The translations under genes were made by a program, and so were the position numbers. DNA of 64,000 bases, from positions 14,880,001 through 14,944,000 of the forward strand of contig OX637334.1 in NCBI GenBank assembly GCA_951799405.1. Reading direction: 5' to 3'. This DNA comes from Agapetus fuscipes. Its lineage: Eukaryota > Arthropoda > Insecta > Trichoptera > Glossosomatidae. The notes beneath the pieces were generated by a model. It did no database searches, was not told the DNA's origin, and saw only the letters and a program-made list of their open reading frames with translations. Positions 48,770 through 60,179 of this stretch are shown in pieces (positions within the stretch are counted from its first letter, which is position 1; every line of letters starts with the position of its first letter).

Positions 48770-50606
48770 TTAAAATAACAATTATTTAAGTACTATTTAC
48801 AAGTAAAACAAGATATCCAACTATTATTTACGTAGGTACTTAATCGTTAGCTTTCCTTTTGTAAGAAAGATCAAAATATGTAGAAGATCAAGTCAATGAT
48901 GAACCCTGATGTAATTGGGTTCTAAAATGAAATTGGATTGGACAAAATACGAAAAACAATGCAATGATAAAATTATCACGAAAATCTGTAATTCAAGAAT
49001 CACGGCAAAAAGAAGTAGGTACTGCTTGATGTAAGCTATTATATTATACTGGGTAAAAATAAAATAATTTTCTCAAATCGTACTTAAAAATTAAAAATTC
49101 CAAGCGTGAACTCGCAATCACTCAACGTGACATTCTAAAATACAAGCACGTCCACCGATGTGACAGGCTGGAAGAGTTTGTTAATTCGCTAATTTCACGA
49201 AGAATAAATAAAATTTCCATTGTAAATGGTAAAATGATAAAAAGCATGAAAAATATTCAAACATCGCCGCGAACAGGCCTAGATGTCTTCCGGAGCAGGA
49301 CAATCAGTGAAGCCGATCGGTATTTCACGTCTGCTCATACTTACAACATTCGATAAAATTAAGTTTTATAAAGCATTTAAAAAAGTATTCAAAGTTACAT
49401 ATGTGTACAGAGCTTTTCTGTTTATCTGGCATAGCAGCAGATGTTTCTCAAGATGGCGTCTCTCGCTAGTGTCTGATTGGCTGACAGTAAGGTGCTGCCA
49501 ACTTCAGGGCGCAAGATTCGGCGCACTCTTCAATCAGTCAATTTTCAAACACCGCGCTGGGGTGACGTCGGTTGGCACCGTGATTTGTTTTTCTATAAAT
49601 GTGTGCCCTGTACCCACGAAAATACCGACCCGAAAAGCAATCAGAATAAAAGAAACAGTGCCATTTTGTTACACTTACTACACCAGTGAACTGTATTGAA
49701 TCGTAAATCAACAAAATTGTTACATTTCTCTGTGATAGTTCACGGAAATTCGCAGTGTTTTTGTTGTCGAGGATTTTTGCCCAAATTGCAGTATTACAAA
49801 ATAGTTTTCGCTGCATTTTCTGAAGGATATTTTGAAGTGCTGTGCTATATATTGACTCCGTAAATTGCTGTTGATTTCCTTGCACACCTGAGGTATGTTT
49901 TTGCACCATTACTGCTTTTTGCATGTACTGTTATTCCTCAGTCTCGACTGGATGCACACACAGATCTTATTACAACGGTACAACACGAGCGTACCATGGC
50001 TGCTAAAGCACTAACCGCCGTCGTATATTGATCATTTTTCCTTATTCTATCGCAGCACATTCATTTAGTTTTTAAAATTCAGCCCAGCCCTCTCAGATCG
50101 ATAAAATGTGGAATGCGAAGAAGAAGAAGAATACCGGGGGTTGGTTTATATTTACGTACCGGTGTACACACCCCCTTCAATGGGAAAGTACACCTGTGTT
50201 ATTACATTATATCTCCCCTATCGTATTGCAAATTTAACAGAATTAACATTCAATTGAATTTTGATGTAAGTACCTACATATGTATTGGTGTACTGAACTT
50301 TCTAATGCACTCATTATTTATCTAGATTTTTGTTCCATATACCTGAGTTGCAAAGATATGACATTTGAACAAAGTGCAAAAATTTTAATCTAGTGAGTGT
50401 ACTAATTTCGAAAAAGTATTTTTTCTTATTGTCACAAACAAAACAATTTCCTAATCTTAATTGCAAAGGCTCAAGACCTTTAGATTTGTGTAAAATATAG
50501 GTACTTAGGTATAATTGTTTATTTCAATATTTATTTTTATTGGTGCCCAGAAAAATTGCTGTACTTTTTTCTGTACTGCCCATGTACTGCCGCAAAAAAG
50601 GTTTGA
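48770..50606. other. No gene recognised
   Basis: 1.8 kb. The frame at 49283-49699 (138 codons) has no recognisable domain and is not supported by anything else. A GC-richer stretch at 49430-49640 with ATTGG could be an old promoter, but this is speculation. Confidence 0.4.
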
Positions 50607-50871
50607 TAATTCGCTCCCCCAGTTCTTGTTTATCGTATACGCCAATCTTGTCAAATACGACTTTTTCATGCAGTTGTCTTATGAATCAAATTCTACACAA
50701 TCTGAGCAAAGAAAACCCGTAAAACTTGACAATGTGAGAGTTCTTTTAAATATTTTTTAAATCAATTTCTTGTTTTCATAAGACACATTGGTCCAGTACA
50801 CATGCAAACATTGCTCATGTAAAAAAATTTCAATGGCGTATACGATAAACAAGAACTAAGGCAGCGAATTG
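50607..50871. repeat. Inverted repeat pair
   Basis: AGTTCTTGTTTATCGTATAC at 50621 is repeated inverted at 50835-50858. The similarity extends out to AATTCGCT on both sides. Possible old MITE. Confidence 0.55.
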
Positions 50872-50884
50872 GTAGACATATTTT

Positions 50885-51000
50885 AATTTGATCAAGCCAT
50901 TCCTTTCTCGTTCTTCTCCATCCCTCTCGCCTTTTACATAATATCCTCTGTAAATGCTCTTCTTCATTTATCATCAAATCTTTCCAAATGCCCAACTCAT
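50885..51000 (-). pseudogene. RTE-like LINE C-terminal fossil
   Basis: Minus strand: one frame gives HLERFDDK and the next gives GWRRTRKEWLDQIK, matching GHIERMNED..RGRGRPRKEWIDQI of LINE 2 across a frameshift. Confidence 0.7.
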
Positions 51001-51135
51001 CTCATGATACTCGTATTTTTTTCGTACCTTTGTCCTCTCGATAGGTCTTGTCGCCTTTGGTTCTATAGGAATCATTTAAACCAAATATGATCAAAGTATC
51101 ATCGTTTTTTATGAAAATTCACTTAAATCAGCAGA

Positions 51136-51230
51136 TGATCGGAGAGGACCCTTGAGGTGTGACACACAAAAACGGCGCTCTCTTATCATATGTAATTTAA
51201 AATAAATTAGCCTGTAATAATAATAATAAT
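51136..51230 (+). mobile_element. SINE-A 3' fragment
   Basis: GAGGACCCTTGAGGTGTGAC, ACACAAAAACGGCGCTC and an AAT-repeat tail at 51210-51230. Confidence 0.7.
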
Positions 51231-52239
51231 GATCCACGGATTTGATGTCTCTGAATAAATAGCCCGACAAGTAATTATTATACTGAAAATAAGTAGACAT
51301 TTGCATGAGTCACCATTTTTCTTGAAAGCCATGTGTTGGGCTGGCTGACGCCACTACCCTTTTTGTTTTTTTATCTACCCACCTATATAAAAAACAAACA
51401 TTATCATAATATATTTGCACATGTGGGTTTTTTGCAACACTACACTAGTTAGGCTGATAATCGCATTATTATGTAGGGAACTAGGTACCCACTGTAACTG
51501 TTACTCTGTCACCATTCTACTTAGGGGTTTGTTTAATCGTTAGTACTTAAATGATTTCTGTCTTGTTATGTATCTTTTATTCCGTGAATATGGTATTATT
51601 TCAATTTACGCGGTCTGAACATTTCAAAACGACAAAAAAGCTGTGATGACAAAGCCGGGTTGATACGGCAAAGGCTAACTAATATTTCATTATTGTTTGC
51701 TAAGGATCCTAGTTACATAGACATGTGTCGTTTGCCTCCATTCTTTATTAATTTATAATCTGTTTACATTTGATCCATTTGGAACTATGTACTTAGACGT
51801 TTTTTTTAAATAAGACAATATATTTTTTTCTCCGTGTTTCATTTTTTCATTTTTGACAAAACAACGATTCATATTTTACCTACTTTATATGTTCCTGTGT
51901 CTGTACGGGATGGTGTCTTCTTTTTAACGGCCTATTATTCTCCAAATAAAACAATAGACATTTTCAACGTAATCTTAGATGTAAGTAACTTTATTGCTTA
52001 TTCTCCAACAGCCCTACATGGCGTATAGTTTATTTGATATGTTGAGTATGTGGGCGGATGTCCCTCCCGACCTTGAGTCTTGGTATCCCAGGTGCGCCGC
52101 ATCCGTTCTTTGTTAGCTCCTCGACCATTCCTCATTCATGTTCTTCCATTATTCACATCTCGTGTCACATCGCTACTATACATATTCATTTACTTTATTT
52201 ATAGATACAATATTAGATACATACATAAGTTGTGGAAAT
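51231..52239. other. Repeat D trace and spacer
   Basis: Minus-type D block at about 51648-51735 (AAAGCCGGGTTGATACGGCAAAGGC, TTGTTTGCTAAGGATCC). No gene. Confidence 0.45.
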
Positions 52240-52299
52240 GAAGCATTTGATATGTATGAAAAGAAAAACCATAGGAATGAATGGACAGAAGAGAAATGC

Positions 52300-52430
52300 T
52301 AACTGAAAGAGGATATAAAAGTACCTAAAGGTACAAAATAATTTCATGAGATGATTTAGACATGTAGAAAAAATGGATGATGAAAGACTGACAAAGTGAA
52401 ACGGAAAGGAAAAAGAGGAAAACACATGCA
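52300..52430 (+). pseudogene. RTE-like LINE C-terminal fossil
   Basis: Reads RHVEKMDDERLTK then a stop, then GKEKEE, matching GHLERMNEERLTKK of LINE 1. Badly decayed. Confidence 0.65.
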
Positions 52431-52434
52431 AGAC

Positions 52435-52570
52435 TGCGCTTACACAATATGTAATTCTCTCACAAAATATGTAGGACCTTAAATGATTTAACCCTCCTAG
52501 CCCTTGCTTACTTTCCCTGAAACACGGGGGAAATTGACAAAGTGAACCAAAAGTATGAATGGTTAAAGTC
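52435..52570 (-). repeat. Decayed repeat C copy
   Basis: GCGCTTACACAATATG, CCCTGAAACACGGGGGAAATTG and AAGTGAACCAAAAGTATGAATGG remain. Confidence 0.6.
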
Positions 52571-52942
52571 AATTTGAAAAATTGGCTCACCTAGGTTAAT
52601 TTTTTCCGTATAACCAGCTAAGTTATTGATGAGTGTATAAAAGTGCATAAAAATCGTGTGTTTGAAATTCAATATCTCTTGAGTAGCAATATGTATCTTA
52701 TATCAATTTAATCTACAGAATGAACCCATAAAACCCAATAAATGTCATAACAGATAATGCTTTATTGCACCGTCCGATAGAGATATATTTCCGTAGATAA
52801 TGATGAAGCCATAAAGCACAATTAAGTATTTTTTAGGATCACGTGAATTACCGTGAATGTCACAAACAGCTGTTGGGCGGCCGCGATTTTAAAATGTGGT
52901 CCGTCAAGCGCGAATAATCCACAACATGGAACTAAGTATGAA

Positions 52943-53539
52943 CTAAGTACAAAATACCGTTAAATAATTTAAACCTTGTGATAATGACGGAATCCCATGA
53001 TAAAACCGTTTAGAAAAATCTTGCCCTTTTGTGTCGTGCTTATGTCTCGTCTCGTTAATAACATTTTGGAATGCTTTATTTTTTGACTCATTACTGAGGT
53101 CCGTAATCACTGCATTAAATGGGGTTCTTCTCGAAGCTGTTTCTCGGGTTCTGCAACCAAAATGGTTTCTTTCGACCTGGTGCTCTTTGCCCGTCCATTT
53201 TTTCCTGGAAGATGAGATGTAGGATCCAGGATTTCTCATTATGTGACCGTAAAAAAGCATTTTTTGCCTTTTGGCGGACATCAAGAGTTCAGCTTTGGAA
53301 GGTATTCGGCAATGAACCTTGGCATTGGTGACTCTATCCTGCAGCATTTGACGGTAAAACCGCGTTTCAAAAGCAGGGATTTTATTCTCGAGGGATTGGA
53401 ATATGGTCCATCCTTCTATATACCATAGAGTCATCGATCTAAAAGGCCTGTTTAGATCGATGCATAGAGTACAATTGGAGAGATTTAGAATCTCACCATT
53501 CATAGACGTAATTGCAATTTTAAGATTATATTTATTCAT
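52943..53539 (-). pseudogene. Fragment of a second RTE-type LINE lineage
   Basis: A 198-codon minus frame. IPAFETRFYRQMLQDRVTNA, RQKMLFYGHIMRNP and KNKAFQNVINE match the C-terminal region of BovB/RTE-type endonuclease-reverse transcriptases (FE..YRRML..DRVTNEEV, YFGHIMR). The catalytic endonuclease and reverse transcriptase parts are absent. It differs from the LINE 1/LINE 2 type, which has RWFGHLERM, so it represents another lineage. No known domain covers its first 45 residues, which may be unrelated readthrough. Confidence 0.75.
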
Positions 53540-54489
53540 ATTTTTTACCGTAATGAATGCTCTTCACGCCAGTTCTTTGTTTCATTGCAAGCTTTAAAAA
53601 CAGATTTATTGGTACATATTTTTGCATTGCCATAAAACAACATAAATATATCTGGAGAGCCAGAGCAATTATTCAGTGAATCCTTAGGGAGACTTAAAAT
53701 AAGAATTCGCAACAGCTTCTTGTAGACTGTGGACATTTTTACGATGTCTGGGTTCATGAATACGTAAGGAATGTGTCGCCAATTATTTCTGTCATTCAGA
53801 GCATGCGAATCCTGGAAAATTGATGATTCCAGAATGCAGTTCATCATCAACGGATTAATTCTCCGGTCAACAGCTCAGTTGTTTGCATTCAAATCCAAAT
53901 GGCTCGAAAATTCATGATTATTTTCTTGTTTTCTACTATCTGGAGAATTTGGAACTAAATACTCATAGTTAAAAACCGGCCATGCTTCACACGTTTTCAG
54001 CTGTTAGTTAGGTATCATATGAAGTGTCCGTGCGCAATTAAACTCTATAACAAATCCCCGTTATGTTTCTAATTGCTTGTAAATTAGCGTGCTGTCTAAT
54101 AATTAATTAAAAACTAGAAAAAAATGGCGGATAGCTCACCTGGCGGAGCACATGACCGACGATTTGTGTAAAACGAGTCGTGTAGGACCGAGGGCGGCAA
54201 TGTAGAAAGTAGAAACCTCTCCGGAATGTGATAACTATTTGGAATAATGTTTGCTGTGTTTTCATATACTTATCCCATTATCGAAAAAATACAAGATCGT
54301 CGCCTTTCCTTTTCTATACTACTCGAAACATTGATTTTTTTTTTAAACTCATCATACTGTGGTCCACATTATCTATTTTGCACTGAATTCGGGGCTTCCA
54401 TGTATTGATCTACTGTTCAAAATATGACCCTCAAATGGAAAACGTCTACGGGAAAGAGGGGGTGGGGTAAAAACGCACTCACTTTTAGT
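53540..54489. other. No gene recognised
   Basis: Short frames only. Confidence 0.5.
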
Positions 54490-54494
54490 TTGAA

Positions 54495-54967
54495 GACCCA
54501 TCTATAATCTAAGTTGCAAAGATATATTACATTTAAGATTCATATTACATGCATTCCCATAAGCAGACACGGATATCTAATCTAAGTTGCAAAGATATGT
54601 TACATTGGAGATTCACATTACATGCATTCTCACAACCAGACACGTACAAGTTCGCGCTTGCACATGCCTCATGTGAACCTACAACATAAAAACCAAATCT
54701 CAAATGGACATACACCCTGCAACTCTTGCCGTCCTTCCCTGAGACAGGGGTGACATTGGCAAAGTGAACCATTTTTACAGCATGGGTGGTCAGCCGCATA
54801 CCAACCTATAAGTCAAGGAGATAAGTTCGCGCTTACACAAAACACATACCGCATGTAGAATAAGAATGGAAAAAACCAATCTCAAATGAACGAATAAGCT
54901 TTGCAACTCGTCGACCTGCGACCTTCCCTGCGGGGTGACATTAGCTAAGTGAACCATTTTTTTTAAC
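54495..54967 (-). repeat. Repeat C copy split by a second repeat C copy
   Basis: The outer copy runs 54495-54573, then resumes at 54826 (AAGTTCGCGCTTACAC) to 54967. The inner copy, 54575-54825, is full length (TCTAATCTAAGTTGC to AACCTATAAGTCAAGGA). GATA occurs on both sides of the inner copy and looks like a 4-bp target duplication. Confidence 0.85.
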
Positions 54968-55580
54968 AGTTAACTAGTTTCAATTATTTTATAATGTATT
55001 TATTCGATAAAGTGACATGCGCCTGACGTAATATAACATCATTAGTAAATCCTTAGGGAACATAATATGTCCACTCATCCATTGAAACATCAGCTCTCTT
55101 ACCTACATACGGTTAATATTAATCTAAGTGTTGATGTATGACAATGATTAATGCAGATATTGACAGAGATTGATTAACCCGAAGCGTTAATCTGAGGATG
55201 TTACTCCTTAATCGATTATTTAGCTAAGCAGACTAAAGTTAACCAGTTTTTTCAGTAAAATATTATTACTCAAAATTAGTATAATATGTTCGTACTATTC
55301 TTCAAGAAAAAGCGTCTTTATACATAGTACTAATGTAAAGGAGGTCTGGAAAAAATCGAAGTGATTGTCAACTTGGAAGTCAATAATGCCATGTTGAGTA
55401 CAAATTATCATGTGCTATGTATGTGTTATTTGTAGGTACTCATATAATTATCCGTTCCTCGTTTGAAAAGAGAACAGCGCGAAGTTATCGCGGGTGGTTG
55501 CACTGAGAGCGTTCTATTTTTAAACGTGGCGCCATTTTTGCAGCGATGCGTTTTATTTGTATAAAAAGTTACTGTACAGA
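54968..55580. other. No gene recognised
   Basis: AT-rich spacer. Confidence 0.5.
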
Positions 55581-55833
55581 TATCGCACGTTTAATAATAA
55601 AGAGCAATAACTCAAAAATCATGAATGTTGGGAAATCACGTTTGAAGTTCAGACATCCAGTACAACTTGTATGGGATGAAAAAGGCGGCCGATGTTTTAT
55701 CTCGGTCATATTCGTCCAAATTGAACGGCTGTCGAATTCTACCTATTCTTCTCGCACTGTTCTTGCGTGTTATTACAAAATCTCGATTTTCCCAATTTTC
55801 GAGTTATTTCTCTTTATTATTAAACGTGCGATA
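55581..55833. mobile_element. TA-flanked MITE, copy 2
   Basis: Same ends, same 253-bp length and nearly the same sequence as 25581-25833. Confidence 0.88.
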
Positions 55834-55905
55834 TATTGTACAATAATTATTTTACCAGTTTTTTTGGGTTTCAATGGCGTTTATTTTAATTAATTTGGTT
55901 ATTTC

Positions 55906-56165
55906 TAGGGATGGGCCGAAATTCGTTTTACATTCGGTGTAAGAAAACAAAAACCTACTTGCACCATTTTGACTGTTATAATTGGATGTCATACTTAGTA
56001 TCTTTTAAAATCGTAAAATAAAAATTAGGCCTTTATGTACTCACTCATGGTCATGTATGTATTTTAGTAGGAACAGTAAACATTTAAGTAAGTACTTACA
56101 ATTTGCTTACTTGCAATTTCGGCCGAAGTTCGTATTCGGTTCAAACCACATTCGGCCCATCCTTA
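55906..56165. mobile_element. hAT MITE
   Basis: Ends TAGGGATGGGCCGAA and, opposite strand, TAAGGATGGGCCGAA. Flanked by an exact 8-bp duplication GTTATTTC (55898-55905 and 56166-56173). 260 bp, non-coding, with internal ATTCGG motifs. Confidence 0.92.
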
Positions 56166-56329
56166 GTTATTTCCAAACAAATTGGTCCAGTATTCTATGT
56201 AGTATTGTAACGGACTCGGCAAGAATCTGTATAAACCTAAATTGTGACGTTTACGACCAGATTTCTAGGGAAAAGGCAAACATTCGCACAATCGTGATGA
56301 TGATGATTTTTATAGCGCCGTTTCGTGAC

Positions 56330-56640
56330 TACTGTCACTGCAAGGGCGCTTTCAGGCTTGACGCGGCGGTGAAGAAATGGGTCTTCATTCCCTTCTTGAA
56401 GCTCTCGATCCCTTCCTTGGCACGCACTTCAGGAGGCAGCTGGTTCCAAGTGGACGGTCCCGCAACGGCGAAAGCGCGGTCTCCGAACACTGTAGGTACA
56501 TCTTTTTCTGTGTTGAGTGCTGACAGATGTAAGAGCACTGTCGGCAGATCGCAGAGTGAGCCCCCTCTCGCTCAGACTCCTCGGTAGTATTGACAGAAAA
56601 CATCTTTGATATGTCGAGAATGGTGACAGTTCAGAGCGGC
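56330..56640 (-). pseudogene. L2/CR1-type LINE C-terminal fragment
   Basis: Minus-strand reading VPTVFGDRAFAVAGPSTWNQ, LPPEVRAKEGIESFKKGMKTHFF, the standard C-terminus of L2/CR1-like LINE ORFs (GDRAFSVAGPxLWNxLP..SFKxxLKTHLF). Upstream, LLHLSALNTEK continues in the same frame. The reverse transcriptase core is absent. A 5'-truncated fossil. Confidence 0.82.
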
Positions 56641-57090
56641 ACAGTGACAAAACGACACATGACATAAGGATACACGACAGTATATCACATGACAAAACAT
56701 CACTATGACAAAACTACACAAACATTTATTTTGCTTCCACACACCATATGTGACTCCTTCAGGTATAACGCGGAAAGAAATTGCTGTTTATGTGCAGCTA
56801 AGTTAGGTGTTTTTATCTACCAAATAATATATGCATGAGTTCCATATTCTCATGTTTCTCATGCATCACTCTTTGCCATGCCGTTGATGGTGTTTTCTGT
56901 TTTGTGATATTTTGTGATGTTTCGTCATGTGCCGTTTAAGTATGGTATGTTCTGTTTTAGGTATGCGATGTGTTGTCATGTACTGTTTTGCCATTGTGAT
57001 GTACTTTCCTGTGATATTTTGTCATGTGATATAATATCAATGTGAGGTTCTGTCGTGTGTTGTTCTGTCATATTTCAGTATATCCTGTGA
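56641..57090. repeat. Degenerate TTTTGTCATGTG-type tandem region
   Basis: Irregular repeats of TGTCATGTG / TTTTGTGATG on the plus strand at 56880-57090, with the complementary CACATGACAAAAC type at 56645-56715, so the region is partly inverted. Confidence 0.55.
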
Positions 57091-57308
57091 CGTTTTGTCA
57101 TGTGTTGTTCTGTAATGTGTCGTTTCGTCAACAATCCTTACAGGTCAGTAGCAGCCAGAAACTAGTTGGATAGTGTAACTGACCTATCACATGCCATATC
57201 GTTTTGTCATGTGTTGTTCTGTAATGTGTCGTTTCGTCAACAATCCTTACAGGTCAGTAGCAGCCAGAAACTAGTTGGATAGTGTAACTGACCTATCACA
57301 TGCCATAT
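57091..57308 (+). repeat. 109-bp tandem duplication
   Basis: 57091-57199 is repeated exactly as 57200-57308, starting CGTTTTGTCATGTGTTGTTC. Confidence 0.92.
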
Positions 57309-57519
57309 CGTTTTGGTTTTGTTTGTCTTCATTATTATCAGAGAACGCATTTAAATAAACTATTTATGTCATATTTTATCTAAACTGACGGAAATGGATC
57401 ATGCGTCGTGCATTTATTTAAAATATTTATGTGTATTCATTATTTCCATTTTAAATCATGCCTATTTGTTAAAGCCAAATTTGGCCGTGTAGTATAACAG
57501 TTTTTCGTATCCTATAACA

Positions 57520-57625
57520 ATCTGTTATATAAGTTGCAAAGATATGTTGACATTTAAGGCTTATATTTAATGCGCGCCCACAAGCAGACACATGTTAGTT
57601 CGTGCTTACACATGCTGCACGTAAA
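57520..57625 (-). repeat. Repeat C fragment (TTAGAT side)
   Basis: AAGTTGCAAAGATATGTTGAC, CCCACAAGCAGACACATG, TTACACATGCTGCACG. Confidence 0.75.
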
Positions 57626-57772
57626 CTTACAAAAACATTGTGTTTAATTTTTCACCGCTAGCGTTCTCCGCCTTCCCCAATAATGAATGTCTCGCACCCC
57701 TCTAAAGTTACATTGCCATAGCCACCCCTGTCCACTGACAACATATCGGAAATGGAAATTTGTGCAAGCAAT

Positions 57773-58020
57773 TCCTTGACTTATAGGTTGGTATGAGGCT
57801 GACCACCCATACTGTAAAAAATGGTTCACTTTGCCAATGTCACCTCTGTTTCAGGGAAGGTCGGCAAATGTTGTGGGGCTTATGTTCATTTGAGGTTTGG
57901 ATTTTATTTGTAAGTACACATTCAGCATTTGTTAGCGCGAACTACACTTGTTGGTTTGTGGGCATACATCTGAGAGCTTTAAATGAATATATCCTTGCAA
58001 CTAAGATTATAGATTATAGA
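57773..58020 (+). repeat. Repeat C, full-length copy
   Basis: TCCTTGACTTATAGGTTGG to GCAACTAAGATTATAGATTATAG, with CACCTCTGTTTCAGGGAAGG. Confidence 0.88.
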
Positions 58021-58382
58021 TTGCCTGAGTAATAATTCAATACGTCATTTTTGTATGATCGTAGTCCAGCTGAGAAAATGAGGAAGTTTAGAATTTTTTA
58101 TCCGATTTATTTTCAAAAAACATCAGATATTTTTGTTGCGCAGCATTCACGACACCATGCATTTTGGTAAAATCCACAGATCACGGCATAGTAAAATCTG
58201 CCGTTCACCGTGCGTGATATTCAGTTTTTTTTTTATTTCCAACTTACCGAGCGTAAAACATTTTTTTACAATAAAAATAAGAATACATTGGTAAGGCATT
58301 TATTTTGTAACCCAAGTTTTTTTACCTTGGCATACATGTAGAACCAAACTGAAAAAAACATCTGAAAATGAATATTTTGGTG
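58021..58382. other. No gene recognised
   Basis: AT-rich spacer. Confidence 0.5.
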
Positions 58383-58575
58383 TTCGGACGTTAGTTCAGT
58401 TGGAAGAACGCTCACATTACAAGCCGAGGGCTAGGGTTCGATCCCCACCAACGGTACCTATTTGAAATAATTTTCAGTTTCGTTGATTATTTCAAACCCA
58501 AAATAAAATACCGGCGAGGTTCACTCAGCCATCACAAGAAATGAAAACCAGCCTTGTGCAGATTAGTTGCGTTTC
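58383..58575 (+). mobile_element. SINE-B, full-length copy
   Basis: The tRNA-like head has A box TTAGTTCAGTTGGAAGA and a textbook B box GGTTCGATCCC. The body has CAAACCCAAAATAAAATACC, GGCGAGGTTCACTCAGCC and CAAGAAATGAAAACCAGCC. The head could be mistaken for a tRNA gene. Confidence 0.82.
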
Positions 58576-59364
58576 CGTAACATTATTTGAATCAACTCTT
58601 TAAATCGGTCGGTGTTATGGCCGTTACGTGCACACAAGCTTCTGCTTTCGCATGAAGACAACTGGCGAGGCAAAATAGGTTGGTGAATTGTATTCCTCTT
58701 CACTAATCTAATTTATAAAAAAATGAAGGTCATTTAATGAATTCTCAGAAAATAATTTTGAAATCGGACTGTATTCTTGAAACAGTGCCCCGCGTGCCTA
58801 TATAAATGGACCTCTTTTTGCATGCCTTGCGTTATCAGTACACTTTGGTAATAATTGACGTCTGTTAGGGGGCCAGACCGCTAGGGATGTGCTGTGGGGA
58901 CTGGGGAGTGACCCTCGCCGTTTCCAGCACTAGACACGTGCCTGGCTAGGGATGGGACAGACGGGAGGTAGAGGGATCGATACAGGCATGGCTGAGCCAG
59001 ACACCACGTGGATAAAATACCACACAACACAACACTAGTGCGTACAGTGTATAAGTCTAACTTTTTGGCTAGTGAACATCCTAGTCAACTTCCTCAGCCT
59101 GCCCTTTCCACTTCTCCACTTCTGGATGTAGGCTTCTTCCAACTATGTCCACTGGAGAAAGTTGTAGTATTTAGTTATACCGCTCCCTATTGGATACCTT
59201 GATCAGCCACCTCCTCCTTACAGTCCGCTGAACATTATCCAGCCATCACAGCTGTGGTCTCCACAAAATAAAAACAATGCAATAAGTCAAATAAACACCC
59301 TACTTACATAAAAGTGTGACGTTTTCCCGTCGAGAAAAACTTAATTTTTTGAGGATCATTGCTG
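58576..59364. other. No gene recognised
   Basis: Includes an unusual GC-rich stretch at 58868-59000 with no assignment, and a repeat D trace at 59320-59345. Confidence 0.45.
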
Positions 59365-59575
59365 GAGCACAAAAAATATAATTGAATTGCCAAAAAATAC
59401 TCTTCATAATATACCTTTACCAAAAATCGGTCACCGAAGATCCATCTTCACATAAAGCAACTGGGTCTTTCTTGTGTAATTGGCGCTTTCTATAGCGACG
59501 ACCAAACTTGCACAGAGCTCTTGATGTGTGATTTACACAAAAACAACGCTCACGTTATAAATCATCCCTAGATTT
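59365..59575 (+). mobile_element. SINE-A fragment
   Basis: GGAGCACAAAAAATATAATTG, CCAAAAATCGGTCACCGAAG, GACGACCAAACTTGCACAGAGC. The head is missing. Confidence 0.75.
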
Positions 59576-59791
59576 TCATACCCGTGCAAAACCGTTCAGA
59601 TTTCATTAGACTTTGTGTTTTTAGTAAAAAAAATCAGTGTCACAGAACCGGAAGTTAATAAATGTTTGGTTTGCATTTTTTTACCGCAATTATTGTTTAA
59701 TGCTTGACTTATCTCACATTTTGTGGTTGTAAGGTTGAATACAATTTCTATATAAAAATATAAGTGCATGTTAATTTGTTGTTCCCTGTGT

Positions 59792-60175
59792 AAACTGGCC
59801 CGTAGTCTAGTGGTTTACGCTACCCACTCGTATAGTTTGGAAGGTTCGATTTTCGCTGGGTTGAAAAAAACGACCGGCAAGATCCATCCAGCCTTAGGCC
59901 GTTTGTCCACCGCACGCCGTCACCGTCACGTCACCGAGAACGAGATTATTTCGGGCCGGGTTTAATTGATGTGACGGCGATCGTTTGTCCACCGCGACCT
60001 ATAACCAGCGAAATCGGTCGCGGTGGACAAACGATCGCCGTCACATTAATTAAACTCGGCCCAAAATAATCTCGTTCTCGGTGACGTGACGGTGACGGCG
60101 TGCGGTGGACAAACGGCCTTACAGTAACAGTGTCTTGCTTGAGAATTGGCGCTTTATAAAGCGATGGCTGACGTC
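59792..60175 (+). mobile_element. SINE-A copy split by a MITE
   Basis: Head GCCCGTAGTCTAGTGGTTTAC and B box GGTTCGATTTTCGCTGG, body to TCCATCCAGCCTTA, then the MITE, then TTACAGTAACAGTGTCTTGC and GAGAATTGGCGCTTTATAAAGCG. Confidence 0.85.
59897..60118. mobile_element. Harbinger-type foldback MITE in SINE-A
   Basis: Arms of about 105 bp are nearly perfect reverse complements, starting GGCCGTTTGTCCACCGC. Flanked by TTA on both sides (59894-59896 and 60119-60121), the 3-bp target of PIF/Harbinger. The uninterrupted SINE reads GCCTTACAG, so the empty site is known. 222 bp. Confidence 0.92.
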
Positions 60176-60179
60176 TAAA

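Noticed and set aside
49283..49699. 138-codon plus frame as a host gene
   Set aside because: No domain, no splice or codon evidence, and overlapping frames of similar length on both strands.
25581..55833. The two MITE copies start exactly 30,000 bp apart
   Set aside because: Intervening sequences are unrelated, so this is coincidence rather than a segmental duplication.
58390..58460. Functional tRNA gene
   Set aside because: A and B boxes are good, but the cloverleaf is poor and a SINE-B body follows directly, as in the other copies.
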